Assembly (NCBI GenBank): GCA_035772405.1
Contig: JAYKKM010000341.1
Coordinates: forward strand, 910,001 to 974,000
Direction of reading: 5' to 3'
Length of the DNA stretch: 64,000 bases
From: Chrysogorgia sp. JL179-B06
Taxonomy: Eukaryota > Cnidaria > Anthozoa > Scleralcyonacea > Chrysogorgiidae
The notes beneath the pieces were generated by a model. That model ran no database searches, was not told where the DNA came from, and saw only the letters and a list, made by a program, of their open reading frames with translations. How positions within the stretch are numbered: the first letter of the stretch is position 1; every line of letters begins with the position of its first letter. A program made the position numbers and the translations under genes. Of the stretch, positions 10,243 through 22,025 are shown one piece after another.

Positions 10243-10666
10243 CCTCTTTCGAATCCTGCTTTAACTGTGAAGAGGGTATCGTTGTCATGGGTTAAAATTG
10301 CCTAACATTAGTTATTGAATGATATTGTTTAAGTGCAGCGTTACAGAGTAATTTCTCAGTGATATTGTGTTTCTTGATTGTGGAGTGGAGCAACACATGG
10401 GAAAGAACCGACACTGAAGGTCAAGAGATATTATCGCAGGAAAAGGAATTCAGTTGTGTTCTACTTAATACACACGAAATCCTCTTCACATGGGTGTGAT
10501 GCTATAGTGGCACGATGTTTAATTTGTGCATGCAGGCCGGTGAAAAAACCGAGTTGCATTTTGTCATTAACGATATTCGCGTTCTAGTGCAGATCTGATG
10601 AAGAAAGAAACATATATATTTGATTTCGCTTATACATGCTATATTGTTTGCAGGGTCCTTTTTTAC

Positions 10667-10806
10667 TAGATCTTCTTTGTGGTCTTAGCGCATCATAGCA
10701 GAGTGGTTCCTTTTTGTTGAAATACACCAAGTAATTGGCGAAATGGTCAATCTTTGTATAGTAAATCTTCTTTATGATGTTAGCGCGTATCATAGCAGAG
10801 TGCTTC
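10667..10806. repeat. Short direct duplication
   Basis: Two related ~45-base segments (10667-10712 and 10760-10806) share CTTCTTT, TTAGCGC and ATCATAGCAGAGTG. Confidence 0.6.
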
Positions 10807-10917
10807 TTTTTTTAAACGGAAACGGATCTGCAAGAGAAAAGCATTTTATTATTGCTTAAATTCTATATAACGTACATGTATAGGACGGTTATTAGGAATC
10901 CCGTTTTTTATATATAA

Positions 10918-11019
<102 letters not shown>

Positions 11020-11067
11020 CAAGTAATATTTGGAATTTCACTCTATTAAATTACAGGTTCTAAGGAC

Positions 11068-11235
11068 GGCCTCCGTAGCTCAGTGGTCGGAGCACTGCAC
11101 TAGCATCGCAGGGTCGCGGGTTCAATTCCAGCCGGAGGCCTTGAAGTTGCATTTTTCTCAACTGGTCCCGGTTTGGTCTTAAAATGTATATATTCCAACA
11201 AGGGAAATTTTCCTTCACCATATTAACCTTCTGTA
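11068..11235 (+). mobile_element. tRNA-Ala-derived SINE, copy 1
   Basis: The head at 11068-11139 folds as a cloverleaf: acceptor GGCCTCC/GGAGGCC, D arm GCTC/GAGC, anticodon loop CTAGCAT (AGC), T arm with TTCAATT. One extra base before the 3' acceptor strand and a mismatch in two stems argue against a working tRNA gene. It continues into a body CAACTGGTCCCGG...TTTTCCTTCACCAT that is shared with 19110-19200 (minus) and 48815-48885. Confidence 0.75.
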
Positions 11236-11261
11236 ACCTTGTAACTGTAACCTTCGCTCTC

Positions 11262-11315
11262 CATCTCGGTAGCTTAATTGTTAGAGCGTCTAGGTTAGGC
11301 AGGTTTGATCCCTGT
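11262..11315 (+). repeat. Second tRNA-like fragment
   Basis: GTAGCTTAATTGTTAGAGCGTC and GGTTTGATCCC fit pol III A and B boxes, but no complete acceptor stem is visible. It lies 25 bases after the SINE body. Confidence 0.45.
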
Positions 11316-11770
11316 TGAGGACTCATCATAACGTTTTCTGATCATCCATATGTATCGTCAATAGAGATAAATAAATAATTAACAACGAAACAAGTCGAAA
11401 CAAAACAAATTAAGTAGATAAGGCCGGTTTCAAACGTCGAAATTTTCATGTTTCAAATTCAATGTAAATGAGCATGAACAAAGGATGTTGCAAAATTACA
11501 TTAGGTTCCGCACGTGAAAAGTACAACATTTGAAACCGCCCTAAGGCGCTTTTATCAAATTTAACTATCTCTTTGAAGCGCCATCTTCTGCTGATTCTCT
11601 AAGAGATTATGTTTACTGTGTGCAAGTAATTGTGGTTAAATATACTATTCGCCATCATAAACATCGGTACGGTCAATTGCGTCGTGTTGTTAATTTACAC
11701 CCAGTTTATACTTAAGCATTAACAACATTTCTAGGTCATTCCTACTCCAGCAAAAGTACAAAAAGACCTT

Positions 11771-12178
11771 ACTGACTTTAGTTTATTCCCAAAGTTTCGA
11801 CATTCCAATCAATTTAAATGCCTAGTTGTAGTTGACAATTTGAGGATTTTGACGCCATGTTTGTTTTGAAAATATGACGTCATTGTATAGTGGAGTAGTT
11901 TTGATGGCGATCACATAGTGATAGCTGTTGTGAGTCCTCTTTGGAGGAAAATTAGTCGCAATAAACTATTTAGTACATCTTGCGGGAAAGTAGAGGACCT
12001 TCTTGGGGATAATACGAGATAGAAGCGGTCAGTGACGTCATATTTAAGAAACAAATCAATCAATCTCAAACAAAATGGCGTCGAAATTGAACAAACTCTG
12101 CAACTTGAACTTGCAATATGTTTTTAACTTGATTGATTTGAATGCTGAAACTTTGGAAATAAACTAAAGTCAGTAAGA
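11771..12178. mobile_element. MITE with ~45-bp inverted ends
   Basis: The left end TTACTGACTTTAGTTTATT and the right end AATAAACTAAAGTCAGTAA are inverted partners, and similarity continues inward through AAAGTTTC...AATCAA. No coding content. Confidence 0.7.
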
Positions 12179-12511
12179 TCATTCATATGAACGCCACTTG
12201 TATTTTGACTCGAGTACCTCTTTAAATACAAAGAAGGTTTTCCAGATGATATTGACGATGCCATGACTTTATCTCGATTGTGTGAAACTGATATAGCCTA
12301 AAGTATATAGCGATTGACATTTCAAATGAAAATGAAATTACACTGAAATTTATAACCTGAAATTTAACATTACGGATCCACAGTAATTGTAGATGACTTG
12401 TGAAACGCTTTGTGTGAAACGCTCTGAAACTCTCAAGAAGCTAAAAATGCATTTTCTTATTTGCTTGAACGCTGTTTCGTGCGGATATTAAGCATTTCGA
12501 CTCTATTTGTG

Positions 12512-12560
12512 TAGTGTTGTATCCTAGCACTGCGCAGCACTCATGCTAGGATACAATACT
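12512..12560. repeat. 17-bp inverted repeat
   Basis: GTGTTGTATCCTAGCA and TGCTAGGATACAATAC flank a 14-base loop. Confidence 0.7.
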
Positions 12561-12578
12561 ATAGTGTCGTATGCTATA

Positions 12579-12645
12579 TATATATATTTCTGATATATAT
12601 ATATATATATTTCTGATATATATATATTATATATATATATATATT

Positions 12646-12703
<58 letters not shown>
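12579..12703. repeat. Compound (TA)n with TTTCTGATA interruptions
   Basis: TA runs separated by three TTTCTGA units. Confidence 0.9.
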
Positions 12704-12707
<4 letters not shown>

Positions 12708-13162
12708 GAAGAAGTGGTTTACAATAGACTATAGAGTGCTCAATACCTTGACGGTAGAGCGAGGTATATTTATTAGATGATTAACGTTGCTACTCGGAGT
12801 TTCACGCATTTTTGTTTCACGCAACTTTTAGTGACGAAATACTAAAAAAATTGACGTTTCAAGCGGAGCCCTTCATCAGAGTAAGACGAGATGAAATAAA
12901 ATAAATAGGGCTTATATATATATATGCATAAAAGGTGTCAACAAGTATAGAAAGTAGCCAATCAAATGCACGGGAGATAAACAAACTGATAATTTATGAA
13001 TGCAAAAAGTTAACTATAATTTGCTATTTTTACAGTTGATCAGCAAACAGACTGAGGGGGAGGGAGAAATGACAGGTCCAATATTCTAGGGGATTAGGAG
13101 ATAGTAAAGCAGTAAGAAACAAAAACTTGAAAAGGAATGAAAGTGCATAAGCTAATAATAAT

Positions 13163-13404
13163 TAGAGAATGACTGCAACCACTCAGCCAATCCACGTCGA
13201 CTATTTCACTGCTCTATATTCCATAGTGTTTTAATTCATCAAAATTAGACAGATTAGTGAACTCTATATAGAGTCACTAATGAATTCAATAAAGCCACTA
13301 ATGAATTCAATAAAGTCAATGTCTCCGGTAAATGTGCGAGGTAAAAAAACAATTTTATAGTGAAAGTTAAAATTACTTCGTGGATGCAGTCATTCTCTAA
13401 GACT
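13163..13404. mobile_element. MITE inside the PLE tail
   Basis: The ends TTAGAGAATGACTGCA and TGCAGTCATTCTCTAA are inverted partners. The related tail at 46140-46190 lacks it, giving an approximate empty site. Confidence 0.7.
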
Positions 13405-13557
13405 GTTAGAGCATGGTCACTTGTGCTCTATTGGATATATATAGAGTCCCTCGAATTAGAAAAAAGTAGTAAACTCTAACCCTTACAAAAGTTCCAAGCA
13501 AACTAAAATAATAAAAAACTTGTAGGAAATTAAATAAAAGAAAAACGTTCGTTAAGA

Positions 13558-13968
13558 TCAAGAGGATGTGTGGTGCATGAGACGCTTCTCTTGCCGTTTG
13601 CGGTTATCGTTACCACCTGAGATGGGAAGGATGGCACAGACTTTCATGTCTGAAACCAAATGGTTAGAGCTGTTGAAATGGCGGACTAAAGGTTTGTCAA
13701 TATCTTTGTTCCTCACGGAACGAAGATGTTCAGCAAACCTGTCTGAAGGGCATCGCCCAGTTTCACCGATGTAGATTTTAGGGCGTTTATCGCAAGAAAT
13801 GCAATAAATGATGTTGGTGGACGTGCATAAAAAAGTATGACGGATTGTGTGGTCGAATTTGGGGGCAGTAATAACTGTAGTGGGATTGAGAAAAGGGAAT
13901 GTGTTGCAGCGGGAACGGGCCTCAAGAAAATATTCCCGCTGGTACCGAGGTATTTTGTTTAAGGGCAC
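13558..13968 (-). pseudogene. PLE endonuclease (GIY-YIG) fragment
   Basis: A frame of 136 residues: Cys-rich part (CNTFPF, CISCDK), then IYIGETGR, SDRFAEHLRSV and RHFNSSNH. This is the GIY-YIG nuclease fused to the C-terminus of PLE reverse transcriptases. No RT domain is attached, so it is a 5'-truncated copy. Unlike the copy at 46216-46711, its frame runs through the IYIGET-SDRFAEHL junction without a shift. Confidence 0.75.
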
Positions 13969-13977
13969 TATGTACTA

Positions 13978-14045
13978 TTTCGTCACTAAAAATCTTGGCA
14001 GTTTACCACCTTTTCACTTTGCTATATATATATATATATATATGG
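13978..14045 (+). repeat. PLE tail fragment plus (TA)n
   Basis: CGTCACTAAAAATCTTGGCAG...TTTCACTTTGC runs directly into TA units. The same tail recurs at 18468, 43018, 45816 (minus), 48449, 50313 and 53140. Confidence 0.8.
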
Positions 14046-15001
14046 TTGTCACCACTTATGACAAGAAACTCAAAGTTTGCAGCCATAAATTACTATTTTG
14101 CTTTAATTTTAAGTGAATTTGCTTATTTCGGGTGTTGTACTTTGATTTTCTGGAAAAATCGACTAACAATTTTCCATCGCATTAAGGCTCATAAAGAATA
14201 CAACTAATTTTTTTGGTAGTTTTTGTTGTCCCAATACACTAATTGAATTTATTAACTATGAATCAAATACGACAAGTTTACGTCCAGAAATTAGTCAAAA
14301 ACACGATCAGAAAACTATCTAAAATCGTTATTGACGACTTTTCATTCAAGAAACTTGTAGTTATTATATACATCGATCCCTCATTATTTCATTCGTTCGG
14401 TGTCCGTTATACTATCAACTATCAAAGCTTCGACCACCAATATTTTTGACAGTCTCCACGTCTCTCAAGACCGCCGTTTAACGTTAACTTATATACGGCG
14501 CACCTGTCATGTATCCAATATAATAAATCACATTTGTATATAATAGCCTGGGGACTTTTATATTTGATTATAAGGAGTACAATGCACATAGGTGTACACA
14601 CTTACGCCATCTAGCTGTCCTGACGTGGTAATCGTCCATTTGAGTACGAGTTTTGAGGAAATTCTCGTAGTCAAACAATGCGAATTGGCTCTGGGAACGA
14701 AATTGGTAGTCAAATGGACTATGACTACGACTTTAATTACGTCAGCAAGAGATGGCGTAGTCAAATCCGTTAAAGCTTCCTAATATATCTCAATGAAATC
14801 GTATATTAGCCGAAGCTAATTAGCTAACGAAGGTATCAAAAGCACGTTCTTGTTTCTTGGTGATAATATAAATAACTACAAATGACAATAATAATAGTTA
14901 AGTATATATTGTAGCTTTATATACTATTTTGTATTGACGTCAACGGCCAAAATAGTAACAGCAATTTGAACGGCTACTGTAGCTTCGCCTTATGGTAGGG
15001 A
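14046..15001. other. Intergenic; weak inverted repeat
   Basis: Imperfect inverted arms (CCATCT...CCATTTGA, 14607-14645; TCAAATGG...AGATGG, 14714-14756) with CCTGACGT/ACGTCAGC near each end suggest an old MITE. Nothing else is recognised. Confidence 0.4.
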
Positions 15002-15319
15002 ATGCATCTCGAAGGCCTGGAATCTAGTCTAGAATTATCTACTGATTTTCTAGCGCTCGTTCGTAAAGATGTTTTGTTTGAGAAATCTCGAGTGGTTTCA
15101 CTTGCAAGGGGCGATCTGTTTGAAGAGATACTGTTGAACAAAGTGGACTTCTTTGATCACAAATCACTCAAGGTCCATATAAATAACGATATTAAACATC
15201 CCGTTCCAGGGCTATTACAGGTTATTTTTAGAGTAATTTTTCTTTGTTGCTCGAAAGGGGGAAACGCATGTTTCCCCCTTTCACATCGTGAAAGTTATAT
15301 ATTTCACGTTTTATTTTGA
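15002..15319 (+). CDS. Unrecognised ORF, possible exon
   Basis: A 105-codon frame. The first ~70 codons have protein-like composition (Leu, Glu, Asp rich, e.g. EGLESSLELSTDFLALVRKD), and a potential donor ACAG|GTTATT occurs near 15220; beyond it the frame runs into a palindrome. No domain is recognised and no partner exon was found. It may be a gene fragment or chance. Confidence 0.2.
   Translation: MHLEGLESSLELSTDFLALVRKDVLFEKSRVVSLARGDLFEEILLNKVDFFDHKSLKVHINNDIKHPVPGLLQVIFRVIFLCCSKGGNACFPLSHRESYIFHVLF
15256..15284. repeat. Short perfect hairpin
   Basis: AAAGGGGGAAAC and GTTTCCCCCTTT around a 4-base loop. Confidence 0.8.
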
Positions 15320-15374
15320 TGCGAGTTTTACTCCTTTTTTTACGTATCTTCTTTAAAACAACAATTTTACCTTT

Positions 15375-15460
15375 CCCCAGAAAATGTTTCTGACAGAAAT
15401 TGAACCTGTAACTTTCTGATTACCGGGCGGCGTTCTAACCCGCATTGAGCATACGAGACT
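15375..15460 (-). repeat. tRNA-like fragment
   Basis: On the minus strand GCTCAATGCGGGTTAGAACGC and, 28 bases on, CAGGTTCAATT resemble pol III A and B boxes. Acceptor strands do not pair, so this is a SINE head or degraded tRNA. Confidence 0.4.
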
Positions 15461-15511
15461 CAGATGATGTGACTAGCACAGAAGGTACTGGTTCGATTGA
15501 TATATGCTGCC

Positions 15512-15750
15512 CTCTCTCCTCCGGAGAGGCTTATTTTTATTAGAGGAAGGCGTGCGGGCAAAATGGGGAAGCGCGCGGGGAGTGGATCGAGAAAAATCGG
15601 AGGCGCGCGGTGGACGACGGGAAGACGGGAAACGAGAAAAGGAGCTTATTTTCTTTCTCTCTTCCCGTCATTCCCTGCGCGCATCCGATTTTCCTCCCGC
15701 TACGCGCGTCTTTTCTAATAAAATATAGTAAGCCTCTGCGGAGGAGAGAG
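15512..15750. mobile_element. GC-rich MITE with 9-bp target duplication
   Basis: Ends CTCTCTCCTCCGGAGAGGC and GCCTCTGCGGAGGAGAGAG are inverted. TATGCTGCC is duplicated exactly at 15503-15511 and 15751-15759. A 9-bp duplication points to the MULE/Mutator superfamily. A solo end (TAAGCCTCTACGGAGGAGAG) lies at 29256-29275. Confidence 0.8.
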
Positions 15751-15984
15751 TATGCTGCCTATGCGGTCGTAATGCTTGCAGGGTGTATTAATGTATATAC
15801 ACAGCTGTTAATTGTTAGTGATTGTGGGAGAGCTTGGAGAAACTTGCAAAACGTTTTTCTGTATTTGTAAATGCAGTCATAAATTTACACACAGTTTATT
15901 AATTCGTCCCAAATGGGCTTTTCCAATTACATAAATAAATTAAATACAATAAAATGACATTAACAATAAAATACATTAATATTA

Positions 15985-16198
15985 GTAAGTTCAAGATGGC
16001 ATAGCAAGTCATTTTTAGCATAGTAAGTTCAAGTTGGCATACCAAGTCCCCTTTTAGCACTGATAGCATAGCACTGAGTTCAAAATGGCATATAAAGCAA
16101 GTCCTTTTTTAGTAGAGCATAAGTCAAAGATCGCATAGCAAGTAATTTTTTAGCATAGTAATTTCAAGTTTGCATAGCAAGTCCCCTTTTAGCGTTCG
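15985..16198. repeat. Degenerate tandem repeat
   Basis: About five imperfect units of ~40-50 bp built on GCATAGCAAGTC...TTTTAGCATAGTAAGTTCAAG, with heavy indels. Confidence 0.75.
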
Positions 16199-16483
16199 CT
16201 TGAACTCCGGAAACAGCTTGCAGTAGTTTTTAAGTGCCGGATTTAGATTGTTCGACACGGTAACAATAACAGTTCGATAATGAAAGGTTCTATGTTTGGT
16301 GGCGCGTTCTTCAACTATCTTCAGCGGATTATTAGGTATAACCATGGTGGTGATAGTTTCAAAGTCAAACTGTGTTTTTTTCAAGTGAAAAAGTGTCTCT
16401 TTATGTAGATCGTATGCGTATTTCGTAAAAAACGCTGAAGACAGGATTGTGCTCAATTCTACGCACAAAACATGGACAACCAC
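16124..16483 (-). CDS. Hypothetical ORF of 119 residues
   Basis: Composition is mixed and protein-like, but no motif is recognised and its 3' end runs into the tandem repeat at 15985-16198. It may be a transposon ORF relic. No splice partner was identified. Confidence 0.2.
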   Translation of the reverse strand: MVVHVLCVELSTILSSAFFTKYAYDLHKETLFHLKKTQFDFETITTMVIPNNPLKIVEERATKHRTFHYRTVIVTVSNNLNPALKNYCKLFPEFKRTLKGDLLCKLEITMLKNYLLCDL

Positions 16484-16984
16484 ATTTAAAGGATATTATC
16501 AATAACTACTTTTTATATCGAAATATACGACTAATTAGCTACTCGCAATAGCGCTGTGAAAATGCTCGTAATAAATTTTAAAAGTTGAATCAACTATGTA
16601 AAAACTTGCGTTTATATTCTGATGCATTGATTCAAATCGAAGAACTTTCCAATCGTTTCCCAGATTTAATCATGTCTTATTCAGAAGCAATCAGAAGGTT
16701 ACAGGTTTCGTCGATTCCTGTACGATTCCTGTACGGGAGCTTGACGATCGTCCACGTATCGTCTGTCCGAGCTCTCGCACATTCACTACAACATTATATT
16801 GTGTATATTAACGCAGAATATATTACTACATTTACAGGCTTTCTACCAATCCTACTTTTCCTAATTTTTCTACTTTTTATTAAGAATGCCTTTATTTTCC
16901 TACCGTTTTCACTTAAAATCCTATAGTTTTATATTTCGTGAAATCAGTAATTTGCTTTTGTCTTGACATTACCAGGATAATGTA

Positions 16985-17210
16985 GCATTTATCGAACCCT
17001 GGTCTCCGAATCAATTAACGTTTCGGTGCTCTAACCTTTGAGCTATTAAGACACGGTCAGAACAGTCGGTGATTTCTCCATATACACATTAAATTCGCCG
17101 CTTTCAGACATCGCATCTAACCATAACGCCTCCCGATAGCTCAAAGGTTAGAGCGCCGAAACGTTGATTCGGAGACCAGGGTTCGATTCCAGGTTGGGGC
17201 AGTCACTTTT
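16985..17210. repeat. Inverted pair of tRNA-like SINE heads
   Basis: The minus copy (about 16990-17050) and plus copy (17130-17205) share TAGCTCAAAGGTTAGAGC, an anticodon stem CCGAA/TTCGG and GGAGACCAGGGTTCGA. Position 33 is C instead of U, so neither is a normal tRNA. The flank GTGATTTCTCCATATACAC at 17068 recurs inverted near 17378-17396. Confidence 0.6.
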
Positions 17211-17430
17211 TCCATATACGTATTTGACTATATTAAATCATCTATAATATTAATTATTATTCTTGAAGCCCTCTGTATACAAGAAGTTGTGTATCGTTTC
17301 GCTACTTTGGGAAGTGCGCTCGGGAGACCTTGCTCCACCTTATGGTGTCGAGTGAAAGCCGCGAATTTAATATGTATATACGGAGAAATCACTACCACAT
17401 ATATATATATATATCGGTCACATATATCGG

Positions 17431-18169
<739 letters not shown>

Positions 18170-18224
18170 GTGCAGTGTCAAGGAGACAGGATTTCGGAAG
18201 TCGCGACCATGAAACGCCAGGATC

Positions 18225-18385
18225 AAACTAGGATGAAAGTTGGTTTAGAAGAGTTCGTATATATGAGTTGTTTTGCTCCTGATAAACAAGTTAGGATGAA
18301 AGTCGCTGAGAGTTGGCAGAGAAGAGTTTGTGTGAGAGTTGTTTCGATACACCTCGCTCCTGCAGACCAACTAGCATAAGATTCG
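18225..18385. repeat. ~70-bp tandem units (AGGATGAAAGTTGG type)
   Basis: Two to three units with GATGAAAGT(TC)G, GAAGAGTT and TGCTCCTG. Related to 3075-3205. Confidence 0.5.
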
Positions 18386-18435
18386 ATCAGAGTTGGTAAA
18401 GAAGACTTTGTATTTATTTTATTTCATTTCGTCTT

Positions 18436-18540
18436 ATCTGATGAAGGTCTCCGCTCGAAACGTCAGTATTTCGTTACTAAAAATCTTGGCAGTTTACCAC
18501 CTTTTCACTTTGCTATATATCCAAAACACTGTCTTTTTAA
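18436..18540 (+). mobile_element. PLE tail fragment with hammerhead-like core
   Basis: CTGATGA (18438-18444), a short stem II, GAAAC, then GTCAGTA and the standard tail ending TTTGCTATATAT. It is joined to the LINE relic that follows. Confidence 0.65.
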
Positions 18541-18905
18541 AAATCTCTAAAGTTTCGCTAGTTTTTATGTTTTCTGGTAAAATATTCCAGAGTTCCGGTG
18601 CGGAAATACAGAATGCACGTGAACCATATGACTTCAGACGAAATGTAGGCTTTTCTAATAATTACTTTTTGGAGGATCTAAGATTTCTCATTGGAACTTA
18701 ACGATGTATTACTGTTCTTTAATGTAATCTGGAGCTTAGTTGTGAAGAGCTTTATAAGTAATAATTAAGATCTTGATCTTTATACGATATTCCAGCGGTA
18801 GCCAATGTAGTTCAATGAGAATTGGTGTAATATATGGTCATATTTTGACGACAATGAGATTAGCCGAGCAGCAGCATTTTGCACACGTTGTAATCTTTTG
18901 ATAAG
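18541..18905 (-). pseudogene. LINE (L2/CR1-like) RT C-terminus, decayed
   Basis: Read on the minus strand: RLQRVQNAAARLI, then LHWLPLEYRIKIKILIITYK, the typical C-terminal thumb/tail of L2/CR1-group non-LTR elements. Several stops follow (TAAGCTCC, and others), so it is dead. Confidence 0.7.
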
Positions 18906-19099
18906 GTACTCACTCTCCTTGCTCCTGAACATAATAGGATGAGAATTGATGAGAGCTTACTAAATAATTAAATTTTTCCCCTGTGGGTATAAATAGCGAT
19001 CGTAACCTTACAACGATCACCCCCAACCGTTGGTTAATGGAAAGTAACTTTTAAACTTACGTTCAAAACTTTTTAAGCCAGTCAAACTATGTCTGAGTA

Positions 19100-19335
19100 T
19101 TTTAGGTGAAGGAAAATTTCGAGTGTTGGAATATATACATTTTAAGACCAAACCGGGACCAGTTGCGAAAAATGCAACTTAGAGGCCTTCCGGCTGGAAT
19201 TGAACCCGCGACCCTGCGATGCTAGTGCAGTGCTCTGACGGACCACTGAGCTACGGAAGCCGTTGCCGAGAGTCTAGTCACGAGTTCTGTATATATAGTG
19301 GTGGTAATGCCGGGATAAGATTCTGGGTATATTAC
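19100..19335 (-). mobile_element. tRNA-Ala-derived SINE, copy 2
   Basis: Minus-strand order: a leader (CAGAATCTTATCCCGGCATT), the tRNA-like head with GCACTAGCATCGCAGGG, then the body CAACTGGTCCCGG and TTTCCTTCACC. The head has a 4-base insertion in the D arm relative to copy 1. The leader is shared with 48669-48689. Confidence 0.75.
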
Positions 19336-19539
19336 AAGTAATATTAAATTGTTTGTAACTCATGCAAGCTTTAATGCAAACTCAGAAAAATATTTCTTCG
19401 CCCCGTGCTGTAATGCCGACGAAGCAATAGATCTGAGCAGTGCTGGTTAATAATCATGTATGCATGTTAGTGTCTAAGATGGTCTAAAATCCGGGGATGA
19501 AGCTTATCTTTATTATATGTATTAGTTATTATTATATAC

Positions 19540-20365
19540 ATAACAAAATTACTGGATTCTGATTGGCTGAGAGGAGTGCAATAAAATCATTTATTGCACT
19601 CTGGGAACCGAGTTTGACAATAAAATTCAAAATGGTGGCCTATTCTGCAATGGCAAGTTTTCACTTTTCCAACGACTTCTGGTACACTATGAATTAAAAA
19701 TTACATGTAAATATTTTGAAATGAGTACAAAGAACACCAAGAGTGAAAAGGTTTGTTGTCAACTGGTGAAACAAGACGTTTTAGACTTGGAAGAAGATGA
19801 AGCGTACGTGTCGTAATTTTGTCATGCATATAATGAGTAATCATATGATTTTGCTCGTGCAATTAAGGATTTACACTACTTGTGGTATTTGAAAATTGTG
19901 ACAATTTTGGCACAATTCTCAAATATCACTCGTGGTGTAAATCCTTAATTGCACTCGCTATCATACGATTACCTATACTTATTATATAAATAACAAAATT
20001 ACTGGATGATTGGCTGAGAGGCGGAGTGCAATAAAATCATTTATTGCACTCGAGTACAATAAATGAAAAGAAAGAAGACACTGGGAACAAGTTATGAATT
20101 GAAAATTCCATGTAAATATTTTGAAATGAGTACAAAGAACACCAAGAGTCAAAAGGTTTGTTGTCAGCTAATGAAACAAGACGTTTTTAAAGACTTGGAA
20201 GAAGATGCAGCGTACGTGTCGTGATTTTATCATGCATATAATAAATGAGTAATCATGATTTTGCTCGTGCAATTAAGGATTTATATACTACACGTGATAT
20301 TTGAAAATTATGCCAAATTGCACTCGCCTGACGGCTCGTGCAATTTTGGCACAATTTTCACGATT
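19540..20365. repeat. Two tandem copies of a ~400-bp dispersed element
   Basis: Both copies begin AACAAAATTACTGGAT, include ATTGGCTGAGAGG and AATAAAATCATTTATTGCAC, and continue to TGCTCGTGCAATTAAGGATTT. Copy 1 ends in a palindrome around GTGTAAATCCTTAATTGCAC. No coding content. Confidence 0.75.
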
Positions 20366-21499
20366 ACCTATACTTATAGTTTGGAAATGTAATTCCGACT
20401 ATTGTTAGTTGAATTGCGCTTGCCTCAATGATCTCCAAAAATAGTTCGTTTTCCGACACTTCCTGGAATGAAATTTCAGATTTTGAGAAGGATCCAAATT
20501 TTAATCATTAGAAGAAGGATTTATAAGAGATTTTGGAGGGAAAACAGGAAGGAAATTTCAGATTTTGAGAAGAACATTTCGCTAAAAAGAAGGATAACAA
20601 AGGACATTTTCCTTTAGCTGACTGGAAGCACTGATTATATCGAAATACAAACATGGCGAAGCCAACGAGCGAGGTTTGCGGCTAGAGAGAGGAATCCAAT
20701 GTGGGAAAATCACACCGGGACAGACTGGAAAGTTCGTATTTCGTTCGAAGTTCGTATTTCGTTCGAAGATTTACGCCAACAATGTCCGCCAACAATGTCC
20801 GCCAAAATTGTTTACGCCAGTCAGGGGGTTGTACAATTTTCCCCAAAAAAATTTGAGCCAGTCAGGAGGTCTGGGAAAGAAAACCCAAAACCAAATATAG
20901 ATGCACTGCGTGCCGCCATAAAGCTATTTAGTTCATGAAATTGTATTTAATTTGTTATTTATGAGTTTGTTCAGTGCTGGCATATAAACAGATTGTCCTT
21001 TGACCTTTGACTCCTTTGAAAAGCAAGTTTCCACTCTTCAATCTCTGATTCTTATTGAATATTGTCCGATTGAATCAGAGTCAGACCGAACGTGTTTGAG
21101 CTTCAACGTGGGAGAGTCTCACATAGAATGGTGAAAGTCTATAAATGTGAGAAGTTGACTTGAGACGAGTCAGTTGACAGTTGAGTGAGTTGACCATATC
21201 CCGCGCATAAATCAGATGGAAAGCGTGCCCGCGTGCATAGTCAACGTTGATTACGCATTTCCGGCAATAGGAATTAGGATATTTATTTAGTCCCTCTGAC
21301 TCCCTCATTGTCCTCACTGCTCAGTATTTCTATCAAATCGCGACATTTATACTAACACTAAGTACGTTAGTACGCCACACTGATTCGCTAAAGTCAATTA
21401 CGCCACGCCAAGTCATTTTCACCAAAAATTGATTAGTTTTACGCCAACCTTGGCGTAATCGACGGAAATTCTACGCCAAATATCTTCTGGGTTAGAAAA
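20366..21499. other. Intergenic with short tandem duplications
   Basis: Two copies of AGTTCGTATTTCGTTCGA at about 20729-20768, followed by repeated CCAACAATGTCCG. Two overlapping frames across here (20676-20938) read through the duplications and show no domain. Confidence 0.5.
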
Positions 21500-22025
21500 C
21501 CACTTGATGCGGGCGTTAGGATGAAACGTTAGAAAGGTTAGGATTACATTTTAGACCGGGGGTTAGGGTAGGATTAAGGGTTGCATTAGGTTAGGGTGTC
21601 TATCAAAGTAAGCTAAAAATGAATATTTAGCCTAAATAATGCCGTAGATATTAATATGAGCAGAAACTACCGTAAATTTACTCATTTTTTGACATCCAAA
21701 AATTTGGCAAAAATGGCCAAATTTAGCCAAAAAGTAAAGGGTTAACCTTAACTTTTTGACGATTTTCGACCATTTTTAAAGATTTACGTGAAATTATTAA
21801 TAAATATCAAAAACGATTGGTTGAATGTCTTCTAATTCGGTAATATTTACTTGTTTTGAGAAGTGAATACACAGGGTAGCCCAAGACCATATAATAAGAA
21901 ATATTACAAGCTTAGGGTACTGTGCCTTAATATGAAAATTATAAACTTAAAATATGAAAATTTAGCCGAAATAATGCCGTAGATATTAATGAGCTGAAAC
22001 TAGCGTCAATTTACGTTAGTGGTCC
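21500..22025. repeat. Degenerate TTAGGG patch and direct repeat
   Basis: GGGTTAGGGTAGGATTAAGGG near 21563-21583. A ~70-base segment (AATAATGCCGTAGATATTAAT) occurs at 21635 and again at 21969. Confidence 0.6.

Larger units (their letters stand above)
12783..13968 (-). mobile_element. PLE family-2 3' end (GIY-YIG part and tail)
   Basis: Its coding part (13558-13968) and untranslated tail match the family-2 PLE at 45813-48449. The tail carries CTGATGAAGGGCTCCGCTTG on the minus strand (near 12862-12885), a hammerhead-like core. Beyond it lies half of a different hammerhead (GAAACTCCGAGTA, 12788-12800). A separate MITE (13163-13404) splits the tail. Confidence 0.75.

Noticed and set aside
10593..10612. 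CTGATGAAGAAAGAAAC as a hammerhead
   Set aside because: There is no pairing stem II, stem I or stem III around the core; chance match.
11068..11139. Functional tRNA-Ala(AGC) gene
   Set aside because: Extra base before the acceptor strand, mismatches in two stems and continuation into a dispersed body make it a SINE head.
12783..12845. GAAACTCCGAGTA as a complete hammerhead
   Set aside because: Only the 3' half is present; no CUGANGA core lies upstream on that strand.
13568..13774. Plus-strand frames over the GIY-YIG fragment (also 46256-46525 and 47686-48349)
   Set aside because: They are antisense shadows of PLE coding sequence.
21563..21600. Interstitial telomere marking an ancient chromosome fusion
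   Set aside because: The units are degenerate, short and repeated in other dispersed elements of the window.
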